Positions 1 to 13,798 of a stretch of 64,000 nucleotides of DNA are shown here, in pieces (position 1 is the first letter of the stretch; each line of letters starts with the position of its first letter). Origin of the DNA: Ignelater luminosus (Eukaryota; Arthropoda; Insecta; Coleoptera; Elateridae); the NCBI GenBank assembly GCA_011009095.1, contig VTPC01000434.1:16097-80096 (forward strand). The letters are read 5' to 3'. The notes below the pieces were generated by a model. The model was not told where the DNA came from. It saw only the letters and a list, made by a program, of their open reading frames with translations, and did not search any database. Both the position numbers and the translations under genes were made by a program.

Positions 1-3000
1 TTTCAAATTTTAAAGAAATCTTGACATTCCTGTCAACAAATAATCGAAGTGTAAATGATCAGAGGAGTGATCCTTCCTACTGGATTTTGAAAATCCGTTG
101 TCTTAGAATCAAACTATGACTGCTCAGAATTGCGGCCAAATTTTTTAGGAATATTTTTCGAAAACTTTCGTGTTTTATTTATTTAAAGTTCTTCCAGAAA
201 ATTAAATCAAAACTTAATAAAGCAATACTTAGAAGAAGTTGATCACAATACTGCAAAAAATGTTTGACTCAAAAGAATGACAAAAACATTCTATTTGAGA
301 ATAATCAAATTTTTCTTTAATCTTGATTTAACTACGTAATCAAATCAAGAGTTAAAGTAGTTACTACATAAATAAATATCATACTTTTAAAAATCTTTCA
401 TTTTTAGAAATTCCAGATTTTTCTGATTGAAATAAGCTTTACTTATATGAAATTATATTGGGATTTAAAAAGATTTCGAGAAATAAACTAGAAGTGACAG
501 TAATAATCGCTGTTCAAAAACCAAAGTAGGGGCTAATACCTGTGTGAGATTATATTGTTCTTAACTATAAGTACATAAAACGTGAAATATTTATGGCAGT
601 AATTTATTGATTTTTCGATTTGTTAAAAAAGCTCTACGAGTACGTTATCATCAATTGATGAATCAAACGATCAGTATTATTGACTAGATTTAAAATATTA
701 ACAAGGGCATACACACCCTTTTTAACAAATCCAGATTAATTCATCAGTTTTACAACACAAATAAAATATTATCAATAATGGCTCAAATTAGATATGGAAA
801 CAGTTAAAATCCCTATATTAAAATATTTCATCACCTAGGGGTAAAACTGGTTATTTACCGTTGACAATATTTATTTACATTGTTACATATTGTTACACAG
901 GAAGGGGTGAACCGTCAGGGTTCTTAATGCTAATCTAAGGGGGTTGGATCAAAGGTATGTTCGGTTTACCTTAGTGGTGAAAGGCGAAAAGCAATAAATT
1001 AAGCCCTAAACTTTACCTTTACAACGAACTTGAACTGACCAAATACATTAAAATTTAATTATGTATGTTTTACAAGATTATTTAAATAATTTTTTTCCTG
1101 AAATGCTTTTATATTTTATCAAATACATCTCATAACGTGGCGAATAAAAAAAATAAAAATTTTCTTATAAAATGGGGAACTCTGAATAGCGTCATCTATA
1201 AGATCGTAGATAGTTGTAATAGATAAGTCTTTTCATGGCCTTAAATGCATCCATTACGTGAAGATTATACTCTCTTGGAGGGTTGGTATTATGTGAACTT
1301 TTTTGCTGAATTTTGTAAGCATTCATGCACATGGATTTAGTAATGGAGGATGTAATCGGATACTTAGGATATTAGTCTGCTATTAAAAATGAACCTAAAA
1401 CCTCTAATAGTTGAAATGTATGAAATTTAGAAATTAATTTTTTACGATTACTTAGGAAATCTTACATTGTAGTTTATGTTTATCAAATAAAATTTATAAA
1501 TCTCTGTTATCAAAAAGCTTTTAAAAACTGCAACAAATATTTCTAAAGGGTTTTATAAAATCTTGAGTCTTTCATCTTTGAAAGGTGTAGAACATTAAGG
1601 TGCCCACAGAACTGCCAACTGCATAAAAGAATATCACACCCTTCTTTTTCATTCGTTTTTTTATTACCTACGCTACTTTGATTCACTGGTTTTACAAGAT
1701 CTTAATCTGACAGTTATATTTCACGACTGTTTAAGGATTAAGCATAGAAGTACTATTTACACTCGAAAAAATTGATCTTACCGCTAAAAAAAATAAGAGA
1801 AAAAGACTTCATTTGTTTATTATATTTTCTCACCTCCTCATCGCTAATTTTATTTTAATTTTTAAAGATTTTATACATTATAGTATCTCAAGTGTATAAA
1901 TAAATTTCTTGAAGTTTATTTTATATTGTGTAACTCAGGCTTTAAAATTACCCAGAAGCTTTTGACATTTTGTTTAATAATTTCATTCAAGCTTTTAGCC
2001 ACCTTTGGCTTCCGGTTAGTTGTATTCCTGAACGCAATTCAGACGCAAACTGAAAGGAGGACAATTGAGTTATTTAGACCCTTTAGACCTTTAATATCTT
2101 TTTGATACTTTGAAAGGAATGTCTCTGAATACAAGATTGTCTAGATAAGTCTTACAAACTTATAAAACTAGTTCTCACTTTAACAGATCGATTTTTTCAC
2201 CTTTAACTAGCTAATATTATATCTGGTTTGTATTACTTTTTAATGTTTTTGATAAGCCAATAAGTAAGGAAAATAACAATATAAGCGTGCCGCAAAACAT
2301 CTGCTCTTAAGATCAAATAAAGCCGACATAAATATCTAATACAGAAGAAGCCGATCAAAATTTGACAGTTATTGAAAAATTTGCCAAATTTATTCAAGGG
2401 TATTTTAAAGTTTTTGTGCTTGTTTCCTTGATCTTGTTCATTTTACCTGGATCATATCCTGTCAATATTTCATCAAAAAATATCAAGGATTTCAAATATT
2501 CAGGTCAGCTTATTCTCAAGATCTCTATGATAATGAAACTCAGTCGAATTAAAAGGTAGCAATGTTTTGAAAACTAACCAGATCTAAAGTTATAAAAAAT
2601 TATAATTCCGACCAGAATAATTTTTGTTGTATTTTTTAAAAAATTCTATAATAGTCAGACCTTTCAATCTAATACGGACAGAAAATGCATAAAAGACTCT
2701 CTTTGGGTGTCATTACCTTAAAGCATTAGTTTTTAGGTAACAAGATACGGCATTATCTCGTACTTAGAGGCTTAATATCTCCTTTGACGGCCTATCAAAG
2801 AATCTCTAAGCCCTTGCAAATACGGCTCTATGTAATTCAAACCTCTTGGTCTACAGGGAAAATGAAAATACTTGGAAATTTTCTTTCGGTTAAATAAAAC
2901 ATTTGAATTAATTTTCTTGGGTTTCGCTAGCATTTTTATTCATTTCATCACGCGTTTCTGAAAAAAAGCAACTTAATAGAAAAAGGAATAAAATTTCCAA

Positions 3001-4978
3001 ACGACATAATAGGATTTACAGCAAGTTTTTATGGATTTTTATAAAAAAATAAGGTATTATTGAAATAAAATACTTATACATTCAAACATTTTTTCAATTT
3101 CCTTAATAACTGTGTATCAAATGGCATGAAAAACGAATAATAGAGAACTTACCTAGAATTGTGAGCACAAAACCAGATTAAATTCACATAAAAAGAGAAT
3201 TGAGAGTTTTATTTGTAGATAATCAGGATAATAATAATTGTGGATTTAAATCTCAATAAAACGATTTCAGCTTTTTTTACTAAGATGCGTGTTCTAGCTA
3301 GAAATAAATGATGATGATTGTAAATTACTGCTGATTTCAAACAAAGGATGTATTTTGTAATAGAACAAAGCAGTCAAAACAATTTCTATTAACAACTAAG
3401 CAAACGATTGAAAGGTTATAGCTGATGCTTAATTTCAATATCGAAATTCGAAAATCACTCCGGAAGTGTCTCCTTTAGTTCTTTTTTGAACAGAAACTAT
3501 AAATAATCCACATTCTGTTCTTAGGAAAGGAGCTACAATCGTTCTTACGGATATCAGTAAAACACTTTCCAGATAATAATGTCATTCTTACCAGAGGCAA
3601 AACGCTAAAATTTTATTATTATTATTTTAATTAACAGGAGACAAACCTTAAGGTTAGGTGTATTGTATATTGCGGAGAATTAAATGGACACAAGCTATAG
3701 TACTTGTCCAGTATAATTTTCAAATTTCTGTTGCCTTGTTATTTAGACTTTTGGTTTAGTATTGATGTTCCACTACGTATATTCTACAGTAGCTACGGAT
3801 ATCATATGTTATCTCGTTTGACACCATCAACAGTGTTATTACGTCGTCGATATCTGATAGATAACGTTATTAAACTTTCTTAAATAGCTTGTTGAATGTC
3901 TTTTGTCTTGTAATAAATTCTGGATTCACTATTCTATTTGGTCCTATCAATATGTTACTCACCGTGTAGATTTCAAGCATTCTCTGTACAACCTTTGGCA
4001 GGTGCGTTGAGTACGCAAATTTTGAAATAAATATTTCAGTAGTCGCACTCAATTTTATATCAAACCATAACGAAATCAGAAAAAGACACATAAAACTAAA
4101 TAGTCAGTCATTACCGAATAACAACTTCAAGGAATCTGCCGCAATCACATTATATTGAAGTCGCCATATATTCGTGTGGGCACTTGCGGAAACTAGACAC
4201 CAGGTGATAGAAAATCAGATATATAACTCTACATTAAGACAGAAGATACGTCCTTGTTACACCAATGTGCATGGAGGTTAAGTAAAAAACAGATTATAAC
4301 AAGATCAAACCCCAGGCAAGAAACCGTAAAATCGGCTGTCTTGAAATCAGATCCAGGAGCTTTTTGCAGCCCATCATAGCCCAAAGATCTAAAAAACCTA
4401 AAAAACCATCGTTTTAGTGTGTAATAAAGAGAAACCATACAGACTAGCAGTGAAAAACAGAAGAAAGAAAAACATAATAAGAAGAGACCTTATTCAAGTC
4501 TCAAAATTCCATCTCCAGCAAAACCTAGAAAATCCAGGAATATTTAAGTACCATTTAGAACATATAGTGAAGCTAACAATAACAGATGAGTGCCATCCCT
4601 AGATTGGAGACAAACGAGCATGATTAAAAAAACTGGGAAGCAAACTTTCACTTTATTATTATTATCTAACTTAAGGAAGCAACCAAAGTTCTTCAGTATT
4701 ATCTGGGAAGAACGAATAACTACACAAACTAACACAAGGACAGAATTCAAATTTGGTGACAAAGCCAAAAGGATGATCAGATTCAGATTAAAAACTATTA
4801 CTATAGACAGGAAATTATGACCTTTCAGGCCCTGAAACCACATATTATGTAAAGCCCCTGCACAGGAATAAGGTATCCACTACTTATTATGGTAATAAAG
4901 AACTCTGGAATAGTTCTTGTTCAAAAACAACTGGTAATTACTGAATAAATCCAAGATCCAGATACCGTAGATGGACAG
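1..4978. other. AT-rich intergenic DNA, nothing recognised
   Basis: No coding frame of convincing length or composition is present. The few short open frames either begin at non-ATG codons or have low-complexity hydrophobic translations typical of AT-rich noncoding DNA. Between about 4230 and 4830 two overlapping frames exist on opposite strands, but I could match neither to a known protein family. Confidence 0.6.
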
Positions 4979-5007
4979 TTGACTTATAGTAACTTCTTTA
5001 AAGGACC

Positions 5008-5755
5008 AAGGATACACCGGCGCCCATACGGGGGTAGAGGGGGCCCTGACCCTCCCCCGAAGAATAGTACAATGTATACCAATAAAGTGTGTTTTGTTTT
5101 AATTAAATTTATTTTTAAAAAATTTCGAAGAACACGCCCCATGAAATATAAATACAATTCTTCTTTTTTCATCTTTTGTTAAATATACAGTGTCCACCAA
5201 AAGATCTGCACCATATGGGAAAAATTTTTATTGAATGACTTATGGAAAATTTGTTTCCGGCATCAGGTTTTGTTTGCTCCAGAACAAAAAATGACCTAAT
5301 CAGTTTTTAGAAAAAATGTCCGAAAAATGAACTTATCTGTCCGAATTTTGAGAAAAATTATGAAAAGAAAATGTTTTCTTTGCAATTTCTTACCCGTATG
5401 CAAATTTCCAAAAACCTACCACGCTTTTCATATTTTGCCTTTTATTTCGCTTTTCCTTATTTGTTAATCAATAAAAGTCGATCCAACACTTATTGGTCAG
5501 ATGCATGTTGCATAATACTCATTTTACGGTCTAAATAACTTCTTTTCTTTATTTTTATGTTTATCTGAATGAATGAGATGAACTTTGCACCAAGTGTGCT
5601 ACTTTACCGAAGCTCCATTTTTATTTTTTACACAACAATTATAATATTGAATTATTGAATTACTCGTAACGATTAAAAATAACGCAAACTTTTTATTAGT
5701 CCCCCTTGCGAAAACAGTCTATGGGTGCCCATGCAAGGGTGTCATTCTTGCTAAA
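5008..5755. repeat. possible DNA-transposon relic with GC-rich ends
   Basis: Two short GC-rich blocks (about 5008-5062 and 5700-5745) bracket AT-rich DNA. The left block contains ACACC followed by GGCGCCCATA. The reverse complement of the right block contains ACACCC followed by GGGCACCCATA. This is the pattern of decayed inverted termini of a non-autonomous element. No target duplication could be fixed, so the boundaries are approximate and the call is tentative. Confidence 0.3.
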
Positions 5756-5759
5756 AGAA

Positions 5760-7319
5760 TACCAATAAATAATTTATGTTAAAGGCACCTTACAGCATTT
5801 ACAGTTAAACTGAAAGTGGCAAGAGAAAACTGGGACCGAAAGAGTCAAATTCCTAATAAGTCTGTCTACCATATGATTCAAAGGTGTCATCAAACTGGTA
5901 AGAAGTTGCAGCAGTACAGGATCGTAGCTAATAAGTCGATTGCGAGGCGAACGCACATCATGCTGCCTAAGTTATTATAGCAGATAATCTCAAGACATTG
6001 TATAAACCTACTCTTGTTACAACTAACAATAGCTGTGCCATTTGAAAGTAGACAAACTAGATAGTGCCTGATAAAGGGAGCCGCTCGTACACATAAACCT
6101 TAATACTAAAGGTAACGATCCTATACAGAAGACTAAAATTTTTGAGAAACGACCTGAAAGACTGGCAGACCTGAAAGATAACTTAGGAGAAAAATATTAA
6201 ATAACCTACAAATCGCCTTAGAAGAAATACAATAGTGCTCTTTCTTAGAGAATGGTGCAATAATGATCTTCTTCAGCTGCGGCACAAGTGGAAAATAAAT
6301 TTAATGAAGCAGAAAGCACAAGAGATAGACTGCAAAAAATAGTACACCAAAACGGAAAATGAAACTATAAAGAGTTTTCAAAGTGTATTTTAGTAGATTT
6401 CACTATTTTGCTGTCTCAGACAACAACTTGAACTGGAGTCTATAGACAACGAAGACTTCAGAGAAAATTATTTAGTGACAAGAAAAGTAGAAATTCTTTA
6501 TTACCAGAACTTTTCAGATTTACCCAATTGCACATATCTATTGCAGAAAGAAAGTGACCATCTTTTATACAACAGACTTTGTAACTCTCGGAAGTAATAT
6601 GACTTTGGAACATAACTAATTTAAATACTATAAAATTAAACAGAGTAATCTTCAAACTAAAATACGACGAAACCTAGCTTTGTTTGTTACATCTTCGATA
6701 ACAACCTCTTTATAAGTCAATTTTTGGAACCCTTCAAAGAAAGAAGAGTAGATAAATGACTGCTCGTGCAGAAACCGTAAAATATATTCGGAGATCATAG
6801 GCAGATTTCTGACAGTTTGAGTATAAGGAGATATCATCAGTATAGAGTATTATTCCTCTGCTATGAAGACTAAGTCATGGACTAATGGGCTGACGACCCA
6901 TTATAGTTATATCATGTCTTGGTCTGTGTTAAACAATTTAATTATCATAATCAACAGAAAATTTAATAACATGGTCAGGGTACTAATTAAATTAAAAACA
7001 ACCATAATATCTTTCAACTAAGAAGATTGAAACCATTAGACTTTTATAGACAGAAGTTGCAAATGCTTGCGAAGGGGAAATATCTAGAAGTACCAACACA
7101 TAACTTAACACTATTTTGACCATGGTCAGACGCAGTCATAAAAAACTGTAAAGATTGAGATTGAAACTAAGTTATACGAAAAGAGTTCTTCATATTATCT
7201 ACCTATGAAACAATACGCTATCGCGATAGTTTTTTTTGTCAAGTTCCTGTGACATTTTATAGTGTCATCTCCAAGTTTGGTTCCAACCGCTTAATATTTG
7301 GCATTTTTATATCAGTTTT
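5760..7319. other. intergenic DNA, nothing recognised
   Basis: No supportable gene is present. The only oddity is a perfect 12-bp palindrome (CTATCGCGATAG) at about 7218-7229, just before the old mariner relic. It may belong to a terminus of that relic, but no partner terminus was found. Confidence 0.5.
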
Positions 7320-8215
7320 AGAAAGCAAAAATAAGTGATTTGAAACTTGAACACAGAAGCGTCATAAAATTTCTATCGAAAGAAAGCAATGGTCCGAAGA
7401 ATATCCATGAGGGAATGGTGGCAGTGTATGGAGAAAATAACCCATCCTATTTCCAAGTGAAATATTGCCGCAGTTACAGTTATTGGTAAAAAACAGGAAT
7501 ATCAAAAACGAGTACTTTTAAAATTTTACACGAAAATTTAGGAATGAGCAAAGTGTCGGCACGATGGATTTTCAAGTTGCTCAGTCCTGAACAGAAACTG
7601 AAATTTGCGAGGAGAGTTTGACTGCTTTATCCCAAGATGAAGACTTCCTCTATAGAATTGCAACTGGTGATAAGACCTGGGTACACCACAAGAGCCCATG
7701 CAATGGGTGCACAAGAGCTCCCCACCTCCCAAGAAGGCGAGACGCAATTTTCTGCGGGAAAAGTGCTGGCCACAGTTTTCTGGGACGCGGAGGGGATTCT
7801 CTTAATTGAGTATATGCCAAAAGGGTGTACAATAACGGGAAATGTGTACAAAGACGCAATTAAGAACTTGAACGACCCCATAATTATGCTCAGAAAACTC
7901 TGCTTCTACACGATAACTGCAGAGTGCATAAAGCACGAATTGTTCAAGCAGTAGTCAGTGAATTCGGCTTTGAGGAATTACAACAGTCCTGACCTCGCTC
8001 CGTGTGACTACTATCTCTTTCTAAAACTCAAAAAACACTTGAGAGGACGTCGCTTTATATCGAATGACGACTTAGAAAACGCTGTGCAGTCGTATGTTGA
8101 ACAATTAGCAAAAGAATTTTTTTTCAAAGGCATAGCGTTATTAGAAAAACGTTGGAATAAGTGTGTTAGAGTTAATGATTCTTGTTGTTTGTTTTGTTGT
8201 TTTCATAGCTAGGTA
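7320..8215 (+). pseudogene. decayed mariner-family transposase (older lineage)
   Basis: Pieces of a D34D mariner transposase can be read in several frames in the right order. They are an N-terminal helix-turn-helix segment (RSVIKF... VAVYGENNPSY, about 7340-7475), ARWIFKLL (about 7560-7580), a first catalytic block TGDKTWVHH (about 7665-7690), SAGKVLATVFWDAEGILLIEYMPKG (7750-7830), a vestige of the HDN block near 7910, and SPDLAPCDYYLFLKLKKHLRGRRF with a C-terminal KRWNKCV (about 7985-8175). Stops and frameshifts separate them, so no protein is made. The wording of the motifs differs clearly from the two better-kept mariners in the window, so this is a different and older mariner lineage. The terminal repeats were not found. 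Confidence 0.8.
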
Positions 8216-8542
8216 GATAACATAAAAAACTCTCTCGTACATAGAACAATATGCGGATAAAAACCACAGTTAGACTGAAATGGAAGACAACGATACTACA
8301 AAGAGTGACTATTAAGAAACCAAGTTACATGCATGCTGAGGAATTACTGAGGAAATAAAGAAACTTCAAATGCAGGTATGAAAACATTTTAAAGTAGTTC
8401 TAGAATTGGTTTTGTGCAGTACGATCTTTATTGAATCTCTAACTGACAGCACGGAATTGAGTTTTAAGAATTTTTTAGAATTGCCGGACTTACAAAAATA
8501 GACCAAGGCTGAGATATTCCGTATCCCTAGACAGCGTGAATA

Positions 8543-9818
8543 CGAGTGTGGTCTGAAAAGTTTCCGACCTAACAAAGATACAAGACATTTTTTCCAACAA
8601 TTTTTTTTTATTTTTCAACATTGTCTCCTTGTAACTCTACACACTTCTCCCAGCGATGCTCCTATCTCTGTAACCCGTCCAAATAGTACTCGGCATTTTT
8701 CTCTGCAAAATAATTGTTCACGAAGGTGATTGCCTCTTCATTTGACGAAAATCTTTGTCCTCCGAGCGCAATTTTTAGATGAGCTTGAGGCTAGATCTGA
8801 TGAGTAAGGCGGATGGTCAAGCAGTTCAAACCGTAATTCGTGGATTTTCGCCATGGCAACCGCTGAGGTGTGAGACGGTGCGTTGTCTTGGTGAAACAGG
8901 ATTTTCTTTTTCTGCAAATGTGGCCGTTTTCTCGCAAGTTCTGCCTTCAGCTTGTCAAGTAATGATGCATAGTATGCTCCTGTAATGGTTTTTCCTTTTT
9001 GAAGACAATCGATTAAAATAACTCCATGACTATTCCAAAAAACAGTCGCCATCACTTTTCCAGACGAAAAAACAGTTTTTGCTTCTTTTGGAGCCGGTTC
9101 CCCCTTTGCAGTCAACTGTTTGGACTGTATTTTTGTTTCGGGCGTATAATGGTGTATCCAAGTTTCATCTACAGTAATTAATCGGTGCCAAAACTTGGAT
9201 TTATTTCGTCTAATCTGCGCCAAAAGAGCGTTGGAAATATTCATTCGAACACGTTTTTGGTCTAACGTGAGCAAACGCGGCACCCAACGCGCGGACAGCT
9301 TTCTCATGCCTAAATGTTGATTGAATATGTGACAAACACGTTCTTTTGACATGTTCATAACCTCTGCTATCTCTCTCACTTTAATTCGGCGGTCGTCTAG
9401 CACCATTTGGTGAACTTTGGCGATGTTTTCGTCGGTAGTTGCAGTTTTTGGACGTCCCGAACGTTCATCGTCTCCCAAGCTCTTACGGCCACGTTTAAAT
9501 TCAGCAGCCCAAAATTTCACTGTGGTAAATGATGGTGCAGAGTCCCCATACACAGAATCCAACTCATCTTTTATTTGCGAAGGCGTATTGCCTTTCAAAA
9601 ACAAATATTTAATGACAGCTCGATACTCGATTTTGTCCATTTTCACAAAAAAACTCACATCAACTCACTCAAACGACTGTTACATAAAAACTGCGCGTCC
9701 AAAATGGCTGAAACTTTGGTGAGTAACTGTCAACAGATGAACAACGAAATTCAGTAGCTTTTATTTACGAGTGCTGCCATCTTCACGTTGAAGTCGGAAA
9801 CTTTTCAGACCACCCTCG
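8543..9818 (-). mobile_element. mariner-like element, copy 1 (defective)
   Basis: The 1276-bp element is bounded by inverted repeats of about 28 bp (CGAGTGTGGTCTGAAAAGTT at the left; CGAGGGTGGTCTGAAAAGTT as the reverse complement of the right end), with one or two mismatches. A TA dinucleotide flanks each side (8541-8542 and 9819-9820), as expected for Tc1/mariner insertion. The transposase reads on the minus strand. The sequence is very close to the copy at 57854-59115, which lies in the opposite orientation, so both derive from one recently active family. Confidence 0.93.
8738..9640 (-). pseudogene. mariner transposase, C-terminus lost by 17-bp deletion
   Basis: The frame from the ATG at 9640 gives 300 residues; an in-frame GTG six codons upstream is not a plausible start. 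The family enzyme cuts and pastes the element by a D,D34D chemistry. An N-terminal helix-turn-helix region is followed by the linker motif WVPRLL (about residues 119-124). The first catalytic Asp lies in TVDETWIHH (about 158) and the second in HQDNAPSH (about 252). The third should fall at about 287. Compared with the sister copy, 17 nt are missing at the junction near 8783/8784. This removes the APSD block with the third Asp, shifts the frame and ends the protein after about 14 unrelated residues. The product should be catalytically dead. Motif wording resembles the irritans-type mariners. Confidence 0.9.
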
Positions 9819-9820
9819 TA

Positions 9821-12800
9821 ATGTATAGTTGTGGAGTTTTGATTTTTCCCTATATTATCATCTGCATAACTGTTTTGCAAATCAGAAATTTCTATAATAG
9901 CAACTTGGGAATACTAAACTTATAATATGAACTTTTGTAATTTCAAATGGGGATATTCAATCAATTTCTCGACTTGGCACATTCGGATTTCTTTTACGCA
10001 GCAGCATCATTTCTACTTTTTGAAAAATAATTTTTAATACCATAGTACCTCATTACATATGAAAATGCTGAATAGAAACGACATAAAACTTTAAAGGAAT
10101 GATTTGAAAGCAACCAACATTGTATTGGATTATGGTACGAACAAATTTGTCGAAGAGAAGTATAGGTATACTCGCCTTGCGTTTTTTGTTTTTTCAGCTT
10201 TGTATTTAACTTCGAAATAAATGATTTGGCCAGTAAGATTACAAAACCAAACAACGTTTTGAAAACTTGAAAATGCGCCCAGATATTTAAGAAATAAATA
10301 AAAGACTTGTATTAGGAATTATGCTTAATAGAGAGGAAACGTAAGTGTCTGAAGACTTTTTGAAAAACGATCTTGAAAAAATAAATCATTTCAAAGCTTA
10401 GATCGTACTGTATATGTATTTTAACACATTTTGCGTGGTATCTTTTCGACGGAAACGACCAGCTTAAGAAATCAACCAGAATAAATGTAGGGATTATTTT
10501 ATTACTGCCTAAATCCTCCCTTGCATACTGAATACGTTGCAATTTTATACTTGCTCGTCATTTGCCTTGTAGGGTAGCAAATTAGTCGGTGGGTTTTACT
10601 TAATTTCGCTATTTGTGTCCACGTAATTTTTATAAAAATGTATAGAATCGTTAGAGATTAGAATTCATTTAGTTTACATTATCAGAAACAAAAAATTGTC
10701 TGACATTATTTTACAAGAAATGAGAATTTAAGAAAAAAATCTTTGAAATTCAAAAATGCCAGCTACGAAGTGACGGTATGGGACTGCATAATAGACACAC
10801 TCATGTTCCTTTGGAGTTTAAGCTTCCTGTACCACCCACTGTTCTTCTGACATGACAAATGGCCTACTTAACGTCTTCATAGTGAATCCTGATTCTAAGT
10901 ATAGTCTATAGATACAAAACGTTCCTAGTATACGCCAACATAAAGGTCAAATTAAAATGACACCGAATTACATGGATATATAAAAGATTTTTAACGCTAC
11001 ATTAAGGTTTAACACTTTTATTTTGATGCTTTTTGTATATGTACGTTAGTTTTATTTTTTAAATACGTACTAATGTTCTTTTAAAATAAACCTAACTATA
11101 AAGGAAAAACACTAAATTAAGAGTTAATTAAATCGTAAAACGAAGAAACTGAGAAATTATGTATTATAGGCGTTATGATGTTGAAACTGAAAAGAAATGT
11201 GAGTTTTCGCTCTCTTTTGGTAAAATATTTTAACCGTGACTAACCAACAAAATGTTACTCTACTAATATAATACAGAACAGTAATTTTTGAAGGTCTGAC
11301 AAACAGAACAATATAAAGGTTTCGTTGAACTTTTGGTAATGAAAAACCGAGTATTGACCAAGGGCTAATTGTCTATTTTGTACAGAAATGACCAAATAAT
11401 AGTCCATAAATACTTCACTTTTAGGTTTTTGTACATTTAATTTACAATAATGCATTTATAGATGCCTTTTATTCATTTGATGATTTTATTGACCTTAAAT
11501 AATTTCTCAAAGAACACGCATAAGAATAATGACAGGTCATTAACTTCTTTAGCAAAATCTTGCGAAGATATAACAAACTAATCAACACCTTAATAGGAAT
11601 TTTCGATTGTCATAATGGGATATTTCCTGTCCCTTACACCAATGCAGAGCCCTATTAGAAGTTATATAAGAGTACTTAAGCATATAATAGACACCTTAGG
11701 CTATCACGCGACCCTTGGCGAGTTACACAGTAGCATTTCCACCCTTCAGATCCACTTAACTAAAGTAATCGAGTTGATGTCCTATTACATTCTAGTTGTA
11801 ATCTTGAAATTGCTTGTTCTTAATAGTGTTACATAAAGCTAGAAATTCCTTTTTTCTTTTGGGTAGTTTTAAAACTTCTATTACGAACACGTGCTGAAAA
11901 TTTAGAGGTTTTGTTACAATCAGGAAACCATAAAATAGACAATAGATAGTGGTTCAGTTTCACAGAAAAAAGCGGTCTACTTTTGGTGTTGTAATAACCA
12001 TTACTAGTCGGTTTCTACTTATTCACTTTTAACAACCTTTTTTTTCTCAAAGGTGACATATATTAACGAGCTAGTTTGAGTTTTGAGGCGTTGTGTTTGA
12101 GCCACAAAAATCTGCAATTTAACACGTTATATTCTGCGACAACCTGAAAAGTTCACACTTACGTCAAAATGATTTTGATAATTAACAATTTTATAAATGC
12201 AGATTATAATTTTTTTAAAGATGATTACTACAGAGTAATCTATAGAAATAATTGAATTTTCATTAAATCGGTAAATTCCAAAATATGTATGTGGTGGTAG
12301 GTTTTTGCTAACTATAAGGTGATGCGTCTTTTTAAATAAAAGATCGGTAGCGCTTTAGCTTTGACAAATTCGGGTTTCTAATCAGTAAAGTTATATAACA
12401 ATGGGTTTTGCTTTCGACAGACAGATAAAAGTAGAACGTATCAGTCGCCATCTGCAGACGTTTTATATGTTTTCCATTGTTTTTTACTAACCTATTTTTA
12501 GTTGTTTGCGTATTGATAAATGTGTCTACGCTAGTCTTAATTTTTTCTTATCTTTTCACTAGAGAAATATTAACTTTTATAAATAACACGAAATGTCTGC
12601 AACGGTAAATTCTTAATGCTATGGTAACAACCGTAAATCTTCCTCTGTTGACCAATTTTAATATATGACTTTCACTTTTGTGTCAGAAGGGTTAATTGTA
12701 AGAAACTTTTTGGATCCTTGAAAATGTTAGAAAGTAACGGTGATTTTATAGCTTATTTTGGAATAGTTTACGGCAAAATCCGTTTTAAAATGTATAACAA

Positions 12801-13798
12801 TGAAGTAACTCTTCCTTTCTTGACTCTGAAAGTGAATTTTTATTATAGCAGCATAAAAGGGTAACGGTATCATAATGTTTGGGAACCAAAACGGGGGTTA
12901 AAGATTTCTACGGTTATTTAACATTCTAGATTTATGTACCAATAAAGTTAATTAGCCTTCAAGCTTAAAGAATTTTGAATCTAAATAGATATGTGTAATA
13001 TGTAATTAGATTGTAATTCAGAATCATCTAAAATAAGTTTCTATTTGCAATTTAAGGATGGCAGAGGGAGTCTGATTATCTGAAGAGAAAAGAGAGAAGA
13101 TCCCAAGTCAGAGCAGAACATAGTTGCCTAGTTTTAAGAAGAACAACGTTTAAATCACATACCATCTAAAAAATTTATTTTTTGGTTTTACTCATATTCA
13201 AACCCCAATGTTAATTTTTTAAAAACAGTTTTGACGTAACTTTTGAGTTTTACAAAATAGGTATAAGTTGTTTAAAGGTCTTTCTATGTTTCAGTTACAA
13301 TACAATTTAAAAACAGTTTTTGTATCATCTTATCTTAGAAACTCCTAAAATATCCTCGAAATTCAAACAGAAGTGTCAAAAGTATCCGCAAACCCAAAAG
13401 TCTCATAGTCATTAATGGCAAATGTCCAGATTGATTCTTTTGGAAAAGGAATCCACTGCTTAACTTATAAGAGGTTTGTTCTACCTCATCAGCTCATCTC
13501 ATTAAGATTTAAAGTCTTCGGCAGATTTTTAAATATTTTTTGTCCAAATCATCTTTTCTGATAGCAAGCATTATGTTCCAACTGTTGAATATGTTTTTAG
13601 ACAATATAGCACCGATTTGCATGTATCAACGTCAATCGAAGTAGATTATCTATTTTGGAATAACTATAAGCGATTGTTCTTTAGTTTGTATTACTTGGTA
13701 TGTAGTTTTTTTTATTTAAGTGTGTTTTTTTTAACTTGTAATAAGTGCTCGGTTCTATTGGGTATATCAATAAATAAATAAACAAAGTATTCAAGATG
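9821..13798. other. AT-rich intergenic DNA, nothing recognised
   Basis: Only short open frames without family resemblance occur here. I saw no transposon ends, long inverted repeats or tandem arrays. Confidence 0.55.

Noticed and set aside
4229-4843. Overlapping open frames on both strands, considered as an LTR-retrotransposon or host-gene fragment
   Set aside because: No reverse transcriptase, protease, RNase H or integrase motif could be matched, and several frames overlap with equal plausibility.
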